From: Marinagarivorans sp. UBA5868 | Lineage (GTDB): Bacteria > Pseudomonadota > Gammaproteobacteria > Pseudomonadales > Cellvibrionaceae | DNA: 5,628 bases | NCBI GenBank assembly: GCA_002432095.1 | Contig: DJFQ01000223.1 | Span: 3,609 to 9,236, forward strand | Direction: 5' to 3' | Part shown: one piece after another, positions 1 through 5,628 of the stretch | How the letters are laid out: each line of letters begins with the position of its first letter | Position numbering within the stretch: position 1 is the stretch's first letter | Notes under the pieces: generated by a model | The model's database searches: none | What the model was told of the DNA's origin: nothing | The model's input: only the letters and a program-made list of their open reading frames with translations | Made by a program: the position numbers and the translations under genes

Positions 1-993
1 GTGGGCAGTGGACCACTCGCCAATGGCCTGTGCGCAGCGAATACCGGATTGGGTGTGGGTTCCGCCTCTTACGGACAGAGTTACGCAGTTCTGGCTGACG
101 GCTCTGCCGTTAGCATCAAAGGCGGGGTCACCAAAAACATCAGCTTTAGCAACAGTACGGCACTGAACGACGCCATCGCTATCACCAACGGCAGCTATTC
201 CAACAATTTCTGTGTGGCGCGCGCCAACGGTGCGATGCACTGCGGGACCGGCGAAAGCCTGAACCCCACGGCTTCCTATACACCAGCCGGCTCGGCAAAA
301 GCCATCATCTCGTTGAGCACCAAGAACATCGGCGGCGGTGTTTGTGCTTTGCTGGCTGACAAAACCGTGGCCTGCGGCGACAGCTCCGGCCTGAGCGCAC
401 AAAATACCGGCACTAGCCAACCCATCATCCAGATGAGCTGCTTCCGAGATGATGGTTGCTGCGGCGTTACCGACAACGGTGCCATACAGTGCTGGGGCGA
501 GAACATCACACCGACCCAAGGACCAAGCGCCAAGGCCCTACTCGTGACCGGCGCCGACTTGAACCAGTGCGCGGTCTACGACAACGGGAAAGCTTATTGC
601 TGGGGTGCCGCCTGGGAAGGTCAGACCGGAGGTTCGCCTGAGCAATCCAATCCCATCACGCCGGTTCCTTTGACGGATGCGGTGACCGGTGCCGCGGGGG
701 GGCAATTCCATAACTGCTGGGTTCATACCAACGGGTCCGTTTCCTGCTCCGGCAACGGTGGCGGCACTTCCAACGGCGCTGGCGGAGGATCTAGTACACC
801 CACCAAAATCCGCGACAGCGCCGGCACTCAGCTGAGCAACATCATCGCCGTGAACGGCGGCCGCGGCGCGGCTTGCGGTGTCGCGAAAACGGGAGAACTC
901 TACTGCTGGGGAGACGCCGGTGGGCAGGCCGAAAAAGCGGTGAAAATCAACCTTGGCGGCAAAACCGTGCGCATGCCGCAAGACTGCAAATAG
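1..993 (+). CDS. RCC1-repeat beta-propeller protein, probably secreted (5' end outside window)
   Basis: The 330 visible residues consist of about seven RCC1-like units (RCC1_2 type: Cys-Ala/Gly-x-x-x-(D/N)-G-x-x-x-Cys-W-G). The unit cores begin near residues 28, 71, 115, 154, 190, 239 and 292. Six of them carry two cysteines exactly ten positions apart (71/81, 115/125, 154/164, 190/200, 239/249, 292/302). The first unit has Tyr28 and Ser38 instead. CWG motifs lie at 164-166, 200-202 and 302-304. RCC1 repeats usually fold into a seven-bladed propeller. In bacteria, cysteine-paired versions are commonly exported, where the pairs can form disulfides; this is family knowledge and inference, not shown here. 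The frame is open to base 1 and begins with GTG inside repeat-like sequence with no signal peptide, so the true start probably lies upstream. The frame ends in TAG just before a strong terminator. The ligand or partner is unknown; a free-standing adhesion or binding role is only a guess. Confidence 0.85.
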   Translation: MGSGPLANGLCAANTGLGVGSASYGQSYAVLADGSAVSIKGGVTKNISFSNSTALNDAIAITNGSYSNNFCVARANGAMHCGTGESLNPTASYTPAGSAKAIISLSTKNIGGGVCALLADKTVACGDSSGLSAQNTGTSQPIIQMSCFRDDGCCGVTDNGAIQCWGENITPTQGPSAKALLVTGADLNQCAVYDNGKAYCWGAAWEGQTGGSPEQSNPITPVPLTDAVTGAAGGQFHNCWVHTNGSVSCSGNGGGTSNGAGGGSSTPTKIRDSAGTQLSNIIAVNGGRGAACGVAKTGELYCWGDAGGQAEKAVKINLGGKTVRMPQDCK

Positions 994-1010
994 TTATTTA
1001 GGCTTTACCG

Positions 1011-1041
1011 AAAAAAAACCCGCGTTTACGCGGGTTTTTTT
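1011..1041. terminator. Bidirectional Rho-independent terminator
   Basis: Eight A residues (1011-1018) precede a perfect six-base-pair stem, CCCGCG (1019-1024) with CGCGGG (1029-1034). The loop is TTTA and seven T residues follow (1035-1041). The A tract supplies the U tract when read on the minus strand. The element lies 17 bases after the stop of the propeller gene and 19 bases after the stop of the converging minus-strand gene, so it can end transcription of both. Confidence 0.93.
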
Positions 1042-1060
1042 GTTTATTGAATAGCAAATT

Positions 1061-1639
1061 TCACTTTTCCCGATAAAACGCGTTCATCTTGTCTTCTACC
1101 GTCTTCGATATATCCGTCTTCATCAACTCGGAAATATTGTCCAGCTTGACCACTCTCAACCTGTGCAAATGCATTGCCGGCACTTTTCCGTTCAGGGATT
1201 TGAGATCGCGGTTGATCATCACGGGCAGAAACGGTTCTTTAGGCAAGTACTTTTGTCGCACTTTGTCCAACCCTTCGTGCAGAGGAATCGACTTGGGTTT
1301 GCCGGTTTTGCTGCATCGATAAACCAACTTCAGTCCTTTTTCCGGTGATGCCATATTGGTCACTTCGGTGGGGATGATGTAAAGGCCGGTTGGCTCAACG
1401 GCATCCGCAACAATGTTGTTGAAGGTATCGTGAGCGGCGAACGCGTTAGGCAATGCCACCAGCTTGCGGCCATCGTGACCGAAATTGACGATCTCGTAAT
1501 TGGAGTACAACTGACTGACTGTTCCGGAAAAAAGGCAGAGTGCCGCCTCGAAACGCTTGAGAAAGCCGAACGTGTGCTCCGGGAAGCTGTTGCCACCCAG
1601 CGTCCAGACCAAATCCTGATTTAACGAGCCGCCGAGCAT
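1061..1639 (-). CDS. Hypothetical protein, 192 residues, family not recognised
   Basis: I do not recognise this protein. It has no signal peptide, no transmembrane segment and no motif I can assign, so it looks cytosolic and soluble. Its N-terminal half (to about residue 95) is mixed and fairly hydrophobic, with Cys35. The C-terminal part (about 100-192) is rich in lysine and arginine, has Cys109, and ends in a charged, probably helical stretch. The ATG at 1639 is preferred: GGTGGA sits eight bases upstream, and a candidate promoter would start transcription near 1666. An in-frame TTG at 1657 would add six residues but leaves almost no leader. The frame is closed by a stop at 1697-1699. It is transcribed alone, divergently from the kinase gene, and converges on the propeller gene with a shared terminator. 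Amino-acid composition is ordinary, so I take it as a real gene rather than a shadow. Function unknown. Confidence 0.7.
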   Translation of the reverse strand: MLGGSLNQDLVWTLGGNSFPEHTFGFLKRFEAALCLFSGTVSQLYSNYEIVNFGHDGRKLVALPNAFAAHDTFNNIVADAVEPTGLYIIPTEVTNMASPEKGLKLVYRCSKTGKPKSIPLHEGLDKVRQKYLPKEPFLPVMINRDLKSLNGKVPAMHLHRLRVVKLDNISELMKTDISKTVEDKMNAFYREK

Positions 1640-1647
1640 AAATGTGA

Positions 1648-1653
1648 TCCACC
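1648..1653 (-). promoter_or_regulatory. Ribosome binding site deciding the start of the 1061-1639 gene
   Basis: On the minus strand this reads GGTGGA, one base from the GGAGGA-type Shine-Dalgarno core, with eight bases before the ATG at 1639. The alternative TTG start at 1657 has only a weak GGAA nearby. The site therefore favours the shorter protein. Confidence 0.5.
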
Positions 1654-1672
1654 GCAAATTTCCGACATCTGC

Positions 1673-1701
1673 AATATAGTGAAGTGGCGCACAAATTCAC
1701 A
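1673..1701 (-). promoter_or_regulatory. Candidate sigma-70 promoter of the hypothetical gene
   Basis: On the minus strand a -35-like TGTGAA (1696-1701) and a -10-like TATATT (1673-1678) are separated by 17 bases. The predicted start, near 1666, leaves a leader of about 27 bases to the ATG at 1639. The -10 matches the consensus well and the -35 poorly. This is judged by eye from motif similarity only. Confidence 0.35.
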
Positions 1702-1773
1702 GTGATTAACCCATCAGGACTAAGCCTTAAACTGCACTTTACCCGCCTTCTCTGCACTTAACGCCACCACATC

Positions 1774-1779
1774 TATACT
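1774..1779 (+). promoter_or_regulatory. Candidate -10 element of the hybrid kinase gene
   Basis: TATACT differs from the TATAAT consensus at one position and lies about 54 bases before the kinase ATG. The best-spaced upstream hexamer (TCTGCA, 1751-1756, 17-base spacer) is a poor -35. The promoter may be weak, activator-dependent, or elsewhere in the 1640-1832 gap. Confidence 0.3.
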
Positions 1780-1832
1780 CATTTGCATACTCAAGCCCAT
1801 TGATGAGGACATAGGGCGAACAGCGGAGGCAA

Positions 1833-3728
1833 ATGACCGATACAAAACGCGTACATTTTTGGCTGCCGGCACTGCTGTTGGGTTTCTGGCTTGCGGTCAT
1901 CGTTGGCTTGCTGAGTTGGCTGCTCTGGCAAAATAACATCGACCAGGGGCGACAAAACCGGCTTTGGCTCGCCTATTACGCCAACGCAGTCGCCGTCAAT
2001 CTCGCGCAGCAAAAAGCTGGCGAACCAGATCCAGAATTCCTGCGTCTTCTCAACGTGCCCGGCTTGCGCCAAGCGTGCGTTTATATCGATCACACCCTTA
2101 GCATTCGCATTGCGGCAACCGCGCCAGAAGCTTGCACGGAGAAATTGGGAGAGGTTTCCCCCCGACCCGCCGAGCGCAAAGGCGTTACGCTGCATCTTCC
2201 CTTCACCACGGCCGATGGCCACAACGGTATGTTGGTGCTGCATACCGATGACCAACGACCGCCGATTCTGCCCCTGGCAGCTCTGCTTGCACTTTTCCTG
2301 GTGTCTGCGCTCGCTGGCACCATTTTGCTCAGCCGGCTTTATCTGCGGCGCCAACAGGAATTTCTACAAGCACAACCGCTGAGAGAGCTGAAGGAGCTTT
2401 GTCAAACGCTCTACCACACACAGAACTACCGATTGCGCGCGGGGGATTATCCGAAAACACCGTACAAAATGATTGCGCGTATGCTCAATCAAATGCTGGA
2501 GGAGTTGCAGACCAACGAAAACGAGCTGCAGGAATACGCCGTACAAATCCAGGAGAAGAATGACCAACTGGCGGCGCAAAAGCGCCTGCACCAGGACCTT
2601 AGCCAGAATCTACAAAAAATGTTTGCCGGCGCGAGTCACGATTTACGCCAACCCATTCAAGCAATGATTATTTTTATCGGCGCCATCAAAGAACACGCCA
2701 CCCAAAAACAAGAACCGTTGATTCAAAAGTTGGAGCAGGTGGTGGACAACCTGAATCATCTGTTTACCGATCTTTTGGATATCAGCAAGCTTGAATCGCG
2801 TATGACGCGGGTGCCGAAAGAGAACCTATCTCTGCAACCATTGCTGGCCAAAATTTATGACGAGTTTGAGGCGTTGGCGAACGAGAAACGCATTGAGCTG
2901 CGACTTTACAACCGCGACCTGACGGTGTTCTCCAATCCCAATATGCTCGAACGTATCATCCGCAACATGATCAGCAACGCCATTCGCTACACCCGCACCG
3001 GAGGTGTACTAATCGGCTGCCGCAAACGGCACAACGCGGTGTGGATTGAAGTGTGGGATACAGGACGAGGGATTCCGCAGGAAAAAATGGGGGAAATCTT
3101 TAACGAATTTGTGCAGATCAAGGAAGAGGACAGCGAAACGAACAAAGGTGTCGGCTTGGGATTATTTATCGTCAAACGCCTGGCTCAGTTGCTGGATCAT
3201 TCCATTATCGTCACCAGTAAACTGCGGCGCGGCACTATGTTTCGCGTTGTAGCGCCCAGTCAGGCTCAATTGAATATAACGGTGCCCGAAATTCCCCAGG
3301 TCGCTGTCCCCCCGCCCGGCATCGCCTCCGTAACCATGCTCACCCCAGCACTCGCGCAGAAAATCCTCCTGCTCGACGACGACGACGAAGTGCGCCATGC
3401 CATGGAAAAACTACTGGAGAGCTGGCATTGCCAAGTAAGTGCCTGGGCACGATTGGAAGATATGGAAGCTGACATTTCGCAGGAGACTGTTGCCGATCTG
3501 ATGATCTCCGATTTTCAGCTCGACACTGATACGAACGGAATTCAGGCAATTGAAACCGCGCGCCGGCGCCTCGACCGCAAACTTCCCGCCCTTCTCATCA
3601 CCGGCACTCAAGATCCCGAATTATTAAAACGCATCGATGCCAGTGGCATTCCATGTTTACGTAAACCCGTGCGCCCGGCGAAATTGCGCGCATTGTTACA
3701 AGCGCTGGCGAATCCGACGGACAGCTAA
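1833..3728 (+). CDS. Membrane-bound hybrid sensor histidine kinase with C-terminal receiver domain
   Basis: This is a 631-residue inner-membrane hybrid kinase. Domains in order: TM1 (about 9-32); a periplasmic sensor of about 110 residues (33-144, Cys82 and Cys101, loosely CHASE8-like); TM2 (145-170); a HAMP-like linker (about 168-225); a coiled coil (218-262); HisKA with SHDLRQP and phospho-acceptor His269; HATPase_c with N-box Asn378/Asn382, G1 DTGRG (409-413), F-box FNEF (423-426) and G2 GVGLGL (439-444); a proline-rich linker (475-507); and a receiver (508-626) with acidic cluster 515-518, phospho-Asp560, Thr590 and Lys611-Pro612. All catalytic residues are present, so it should be active. 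The HDLRQP subgroup often works with LuxR-type regulators, and one converges here at 3805-4458. No HPt domain is visible. The ATG follows an in-frame stop at 1812-1814 and is the first start after it; GGAGG (1825-1829) precedes it by only three bases. The signal sensed is unknown. Confidence 0.93.
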   Translation: MTDTKRVHFWLPALLLGFWLAVIVGLLSWLLWQNNIDQGRQNRLWLAYYANAVAVNLAQQKAGEPDPEFLRLLNVPGLRQACVYIDHTLSIRIAATAPEACTEKLGEVSPRPAERKGVTLHLPFTTADGHNGMLVLHTDDQRPPILPLAALLALFLVSALAGTILLSRLYLRRQQEFLQAQPLRELKELCQTLYHTQNYRLRAGDYPKTPYKMIARMLNQMLEELQTNENELQEYAVQIQEKNDQLAAQKRLHQDLSQNLQKMFAGASHDLRQPIQAMIIFIGAIKEHATQKQEPLIQKLEQVVDNLNHLFTDLLDISKLESRMTRVPKENLSLQPLLAKIYDEFEALANEKRIELRLYNRDLTVFSNPNMLERIIRNMISNAIRYTRTGGVLIGCRKRHNAVWIEVWDTGRGIPQEKMGEIFNEFVQIKEEDSETNKGVGLGLFIVKRLAQLLDHSIIVTSKLRRGTMFRVVAPSQAQLNITVPEIPQVAVPPPGIASVTMLTPALAQKILLLDDDDEVRHAMEKLLESWHCQVSAWARLEDMEADISQETVADLMISDFQLDTDTNGIQAIETARRRLDRKLPALLITGTQDPELLKRIDASGIPCLRKPVRPAKLRALLQALANPTDS

Positions 3729-3804
3729 GCGACTTTTCTCTTGGGATTCGGCGAGGCAAACGGAAGATGATTACCGGCTAATAAGCAGATCATCTGGACC
3801 GGGT

Positions 3805-4458
3805 TCAGTCCAACAATCCGCGATCTTTGGCAAGAAACACTGCCTGGGTTCTACTGCTGGCGGCGAGTTCTCTTAGGATTGCCGCCACGTGAACTTTTAC
3901 TGTGCTTGGCGACATGTGCAGCTGCCGGGCTATCTCTTTATTGGACAGGCCGTTTTTCATTTGCTGGAGCACGTCCATTTGGCGCTGAGTGAGCTGAATC
4001 CTCCCGGCTGGAGAGGAATGAAAAGATGGGGCGGAGGTGGTGCCGCCGGGAGCGCTCATCGCTTCCGGTGGAATATACAGCCCGCCGTTGAGCACCAGTT
4101 GCACCGCCGACAACATCACGTCTGGAGTGGATGTCTTAGGGATAAAACCACTCGCTTGTTCTTTCAATGCCTGCTGGATCAAAGCAGAGTCGATATGGGC
4201 GGAGAGCAAAATCACCGGTAGCTCCGGGCGAGCGCCTTTGAGCGCTCGCAACACCTCGATGCCATTGGAATCCGGCAGAGTGTAATCCAGTAAAACCAAG
4301 TCAATCGCCGGCTTCTCAGCGGCCGTTTTGAGCGCTGCGGCAGCGGTACCCACTTCCAGCACCGCCGCGTCTCCCGACATTTTCTGTAGCAACACTACTA
4401 AGCCTGCGCGAAACAGAGCGTGGTCGTCCACCAACAGGAATGTGAAGTTGTCATCCAT
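3805..4458 (-). CDS. NarL/LuxR-family DNA-binding response regulator
   Basis: The 217 residues match the usual length of NarL/FixJ-type regulators. The N-terminal receiver (about 5-122) has acidic Asp11-Asp12, phospho-acceptor Asp58 in LLDYTLP, Ser86 in the conserved Thr/Ser position, and Lys108. A linker rich in Ser, Pro and Gly (about 134-152) leads to a LuxR-type helix-turn-helix (about 154-215) with the signatures LTQRQMDVL and GLSNKEIARQL, then SPSTVKVHVAAIL. Phosphorylation at Asp58 would be expected to control DNA binding. The likely donor is the convergent hybrid kinase, whose stop lies 76 bases away; this pairing is inferred from proximity and family type. I chose ATG 4458 because the receiver begins directly after it, as is normal in the family. 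The frame stays open upstream to a TTG at 4614, but that extension has no recognisable domain. The Shine-Dalgarno is weak: the nearest AAGG is about 17 bases from the ATG. Target genes are unknown. Confidence 0.92.
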   Translation of the reverse strand: MDDNFTFLLVDDHALFRAGLVVLLQKMSGDAAVLEVGTAAAALKTAAEKPAIDLVLLDYTLPDSNGIEVLRALKGARPELPVILLSAHIDSALIQQALKEQASGFIPKTSTPDVMLSAVQLVLNGGLYIPPEAMSAPGGTTSAPSFHSSPAGRIQLTQRQMDVLQQMKNGLSNKEIARQLHMSPSTVKVHVAAILRELAASSRTQAVFLAKDRGLLD

Positions 4459-4682
4459 AAATCGAATTGTTTTGCCTTGAAGGAACGGACATGGCGAATA
4501 TCCACATATAACGCTGTGAACGTTTCCGCCGAGCATTACGAACCTATTAACTATGGCCCAGTCGTCGGAATAAGCAACTTTAGGCAGGTTGTTACCAGAA
4601 CCAAAGATGTTCAAAAAATAGACTAGACTAAAAATAAGGAATAGCGCGCCACCAGGACATCTCCGGCTCCGAGGTTAGTAAC
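4459..4682. other. Divergent intergenic region between the response regulator and CBS genes
   Basis: These 224 bases hold no convincing gene and must carry the promoters of two diverging genes. On the minus strand a weak pair, TTGCTT (4572-4577) and TAGTTA (4548-4553), has an 18-base spacer and could drive the regulator, giving a leader of about 80 bases. For the CBS gene I see only A-rich sequence (4612-4637) containing a GACTAGACTA tandem (4621-4630) and no clear -35/-10 pair. No riboswitch or small-RNA structure is evident by eye. Confidence 0.35.
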
Positions 4683-5081
4683 ATGCCCATTGCCGACATC
4701 ATGACCCGCAAGCTGATTACTGTCTCTCCAGAGCTTTCTATCGGCGAACTCCAACCCATGTTCAAACAGTTCCGCATCCATCACCTACTGGTGGTGGACG
4801 ACGGACACTTGCTCGGCGTCATATCGGACCGGGATGTATTGCGCAACGTCAGTCCGTTTGTGCATACCACCGCGGAAGAGAAAAAAGATAGCTTTACCCT
4901 AACCCGCAAGGCACATCAGATCATGTCGACAAAACTGGTGACGGTGGAATCAAAGATGGGGATCCGCGATGCTTGTGATCAATTGCTGAAAGGCGGCGTA
5001 AGCCTGCTGCCTGTGGTCGATAACGGCAAACTGGTGGGTGTGGTGAGTTGGAAGGACATTTTGCGCTATTTCATCCAGTGA
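4683..5081 (+). CDS. Small protein of two CBS domains
   Basis: The 132 residues are almost wholly a tandem CBS pair (Bateman module). CBS1 spans about 4-55 (DIMTRKLITV at the start, GVISDRDVL at 45-53) and CBS2 about 77-130 (QIMSTKLVTV, then GVVSWKDIL at 119-127). The linker (56-76) is charged and carries HTTAEEKKDS. Such modules generally bind adenine nucleotides in the cleft between the repeats and regulate a partner; here no enzymatic or transport domain is attached, so it probably acts on another protein. It is probably cytosolic, with no signal peptide or membrane segment. The start is well supported: GAGG (4671-4674) lies eight bases before the ATG. The gene is divergent from the response regulator and convergent with the RND gene, so it is probably monocistronic. 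The ligand and partner cannot be read from the sequence. Confidence 0.9.
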   Translation: MPIADIMTRKLITVSPELSIGELQPMFKQFRIHHLLVVDDGHLLGVISDRDVLRNVSPFVHTTAEEKKDSFTLTRKAHQIMSTKLVTVESKMGIRDACDQLLKGGVSLLPVVDNGKLVGVVSWKDILRYFIQ

Positions 5082-5088
5082 AGGCGGA

Positions 5089-5106
5089 CCCGGCATCCAT
5101 GCCGGG
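5089..5106. terminator. GC-rich hairpin between convergent genes, possible terminator
   Basis: CCCGGCAT (5089-5096) and ATGCCGGG (5099-5106) form a perfect inverted repeat; the two inner A-T pairs probably open to give a six-base loop. It sits eight bases after the CBS stop and ten bases before the end of the RND frame. No T tract follows on either strand, so it is not a canonical intrinsic terminator. It may slow polymerase or protect 3' ends of messages. Confidence 0.45.
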
Positions 5107-5115
5107 GCGGGAATA

Positions 5116-5628
5116 TTAAACAGTGACCGGCGCGGCGACTGCCGGTTGCGTATGTCGATGGTCTTTGGCGATCAACATGTAAATGGCAGGAATCACGAAC
5201 AGCGTGAACAAGGTTCCAATCGCCATTCCACCCACCAGTACCAGACCAATAGAGTTACGCGCCTCCGCACCGGCCCCAGTAACCAATACCAGAGGGAAAT
5301 GGCCTGCTACCGTAGCCAGAGTTGTCATCAGGATCGGTCGCAGGCGTGTTAGTGATGCCTCGCGCACGGCCTCCAATTTGGCCCGGCCCTCCTCCTGAAG
5401 CTTGTTGGCGAACTCCACCACCAGAATGCCGTTTTTGGCAATTAAGCCGATCAGCGTTACCAAACCTACCTGCGAATAAATATTCAGCGTGGTCGTCCAC
5501 CCATCCGTCCAATACTGCATTTGCGGGTTGGGCATTTTCAGGAATGTAAACACCAGCGCGCCGAACATCGCCAGAGGCACTGAGCCGAGCAGAATCACAA
5601 ACGGATCGCGGAAGCTGTTGAACTGGGC
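5116..5628 (-). CDS. RND efflux pump inner-membrane subunit, C-terminal part (5' end outside window)
   Basis: Only the last 170 residues are in the window; the family is usually about 1000-1050 residues, so roughly 85 percent lies to the right. The visible part begins with AQFNSFRDPF, the conserved lead into the C-terminal membrane helices of AcrB/MexB-type (HAE1) transporters. It continues with membrane segments at about 11-30, 51-70, 98-117 and 127-153. Conserved features include GLIAKNGILVVEFAN (61-75), the loop RLRPILMTT (95-103) and GAGAEARNSIG (118-128). These proton-driven trimers export drugs, dyes or other small molecules together with a periplasmic adaptor and an outer-membrane channel. 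Neither partner is in view, and they may lie upstream. The sequence YWTDGWTTTLNIYSQVG (39-55) separates it from classical AcrB and suggests a different HAE1 branch, but the substrate cannot be assigned. The frame ends in TAA with a short polar tail. Confidence 0.93.
   Translation of the reverse strand, partial: AQFNSFRDPFVILLGSVPLAMFGALVFTFLKMPNPQMQYWTDGWTTTLNIYSQVGLVTLIGLIAKNGILVVEFANKLQEEGRAKLEAVREASLTRLRPILMTTLATVAGHFPLVLVTGAGAEARNSIGLVLVGGMAIGTLFTLFVIPAIYMLIAKDHRHTQPAVAAPVTV

Noticed and set aside
538..981. Minus-strand open frame of 147 codons opposite the propeller gene
   Set aside because: It lies fully inside the antisense of a well-supported gene, and its arginine/alanine-rich product has no domain. 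It is a shadow of the repeat coding.
1697..1705. Short palindrome TCACAGTGA in the divergent promoter region as an operator
   Set aside because: Its half-sites are only four bases and do not match the spacing of CRP-type sites or any operator I know.
1791..2354. Minus-strand open frame of 187 codons opposite the kinase N-terminus
   Set aside because: The product is low-complexity (Gln-, Arg- and Gly-rich), has no family features and is antisense to the kinase's membrane and sensor regions.
3709..3750. Inverted repeat CGAATCC (3709-3715) with GGATTCG (3744-3750) at the kinase stop
   Set aside because: The loop is 28 bases, the left arm lies in coding sequence and no T tract follows the right arm. 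It is too weak to call a terminator.
3795..3812. Small stem TGGAC/GTCCA around the response regulator stop codon
   Set aside because: Only five base pairs with an eight-base loop and no T tract; expected by chance.
3889..4221. Plus-strand open frame of 110 codons opposite the response regulator
   Set aside because: It is antisense to the conserved LuxR and receiver coding, with no ribosome binding site and no recognisable domain.
4527..4537. Eleven bases shared with 1629-1639, both reading ATGCTCGGCGG on the minus strand
   Set aside because: The flanking sequence does not match, and a single 11-base match can arise by chance in a window of this size.
4621..4630. GACTAGACTA tandem as a repeat or regulator site
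   Set aside because: Two five-base copies only; too short to support a repeat or binding-site call.

Overview
The window looks like chromosomal DNA of a gammaproteobacterium, or a closely related proteobacterium. This rests on moderate GC, proteobacterial-type RND and CBS proteins, and a hybrid kinase plus LuxR-type regulator of a kind common in that group. I cannot name a genus from sequence alone. There are no RNA genes, insertion sequences, CRISPR arrays or phage genes, and no intergenic stretch exceeds 300 bases.

Layout from left to right. (1) 1-993, plus: the 3' part of a secreted-type RCC1-repeat (beta-propeller) protein with a strict cysteine pattern. (2) 1011-1041: a strong hairpin flanked by A and T tracts, acting as a terminator for both converging genes. 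(3) 1061-1639, minus: an unrecognised 192-residue soluble protein. (4) 1640-1832: a divergent promoter region. (5) 1833-3728, plus: a 631-residue membrane-bound hybrid histidine kinase with a C-terminal receiver. (6) 3805-4458, minus: a NarL/LuxR-family response regulator, tail-to-tail with the kinase. (7) 4459-4682: a second divergent intergenic region. (8) 4683-5081, plus: a two-CBS-domain protein. (9) 5089-5106: a GC-rich hairpin between converging genes. (10) 5116-5628, minus: the C-terminal end of an RND efflux pump inner-membrane subunit, cut by the right edge.

The most coherent functional unit is the kinase plus response regulator, a likely two-component pair. The kinase has the HDLRQP type of H-box, which in known proteobacterial systems is often paired with LuxR-type regulators. 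The two genes are convergent, so they are not co-transcribed. The other genes are single units, and nothing visible links them to the pair. Every complete gene pair here is either convergent or divergent, so no multi-gene operon is visible. I found no convincing evidence of an undescribed multi-gene system. The least explained items are the orphan protein at 1061-1639 and the rigid C-x9-C repeat architecture of the propeller protein.
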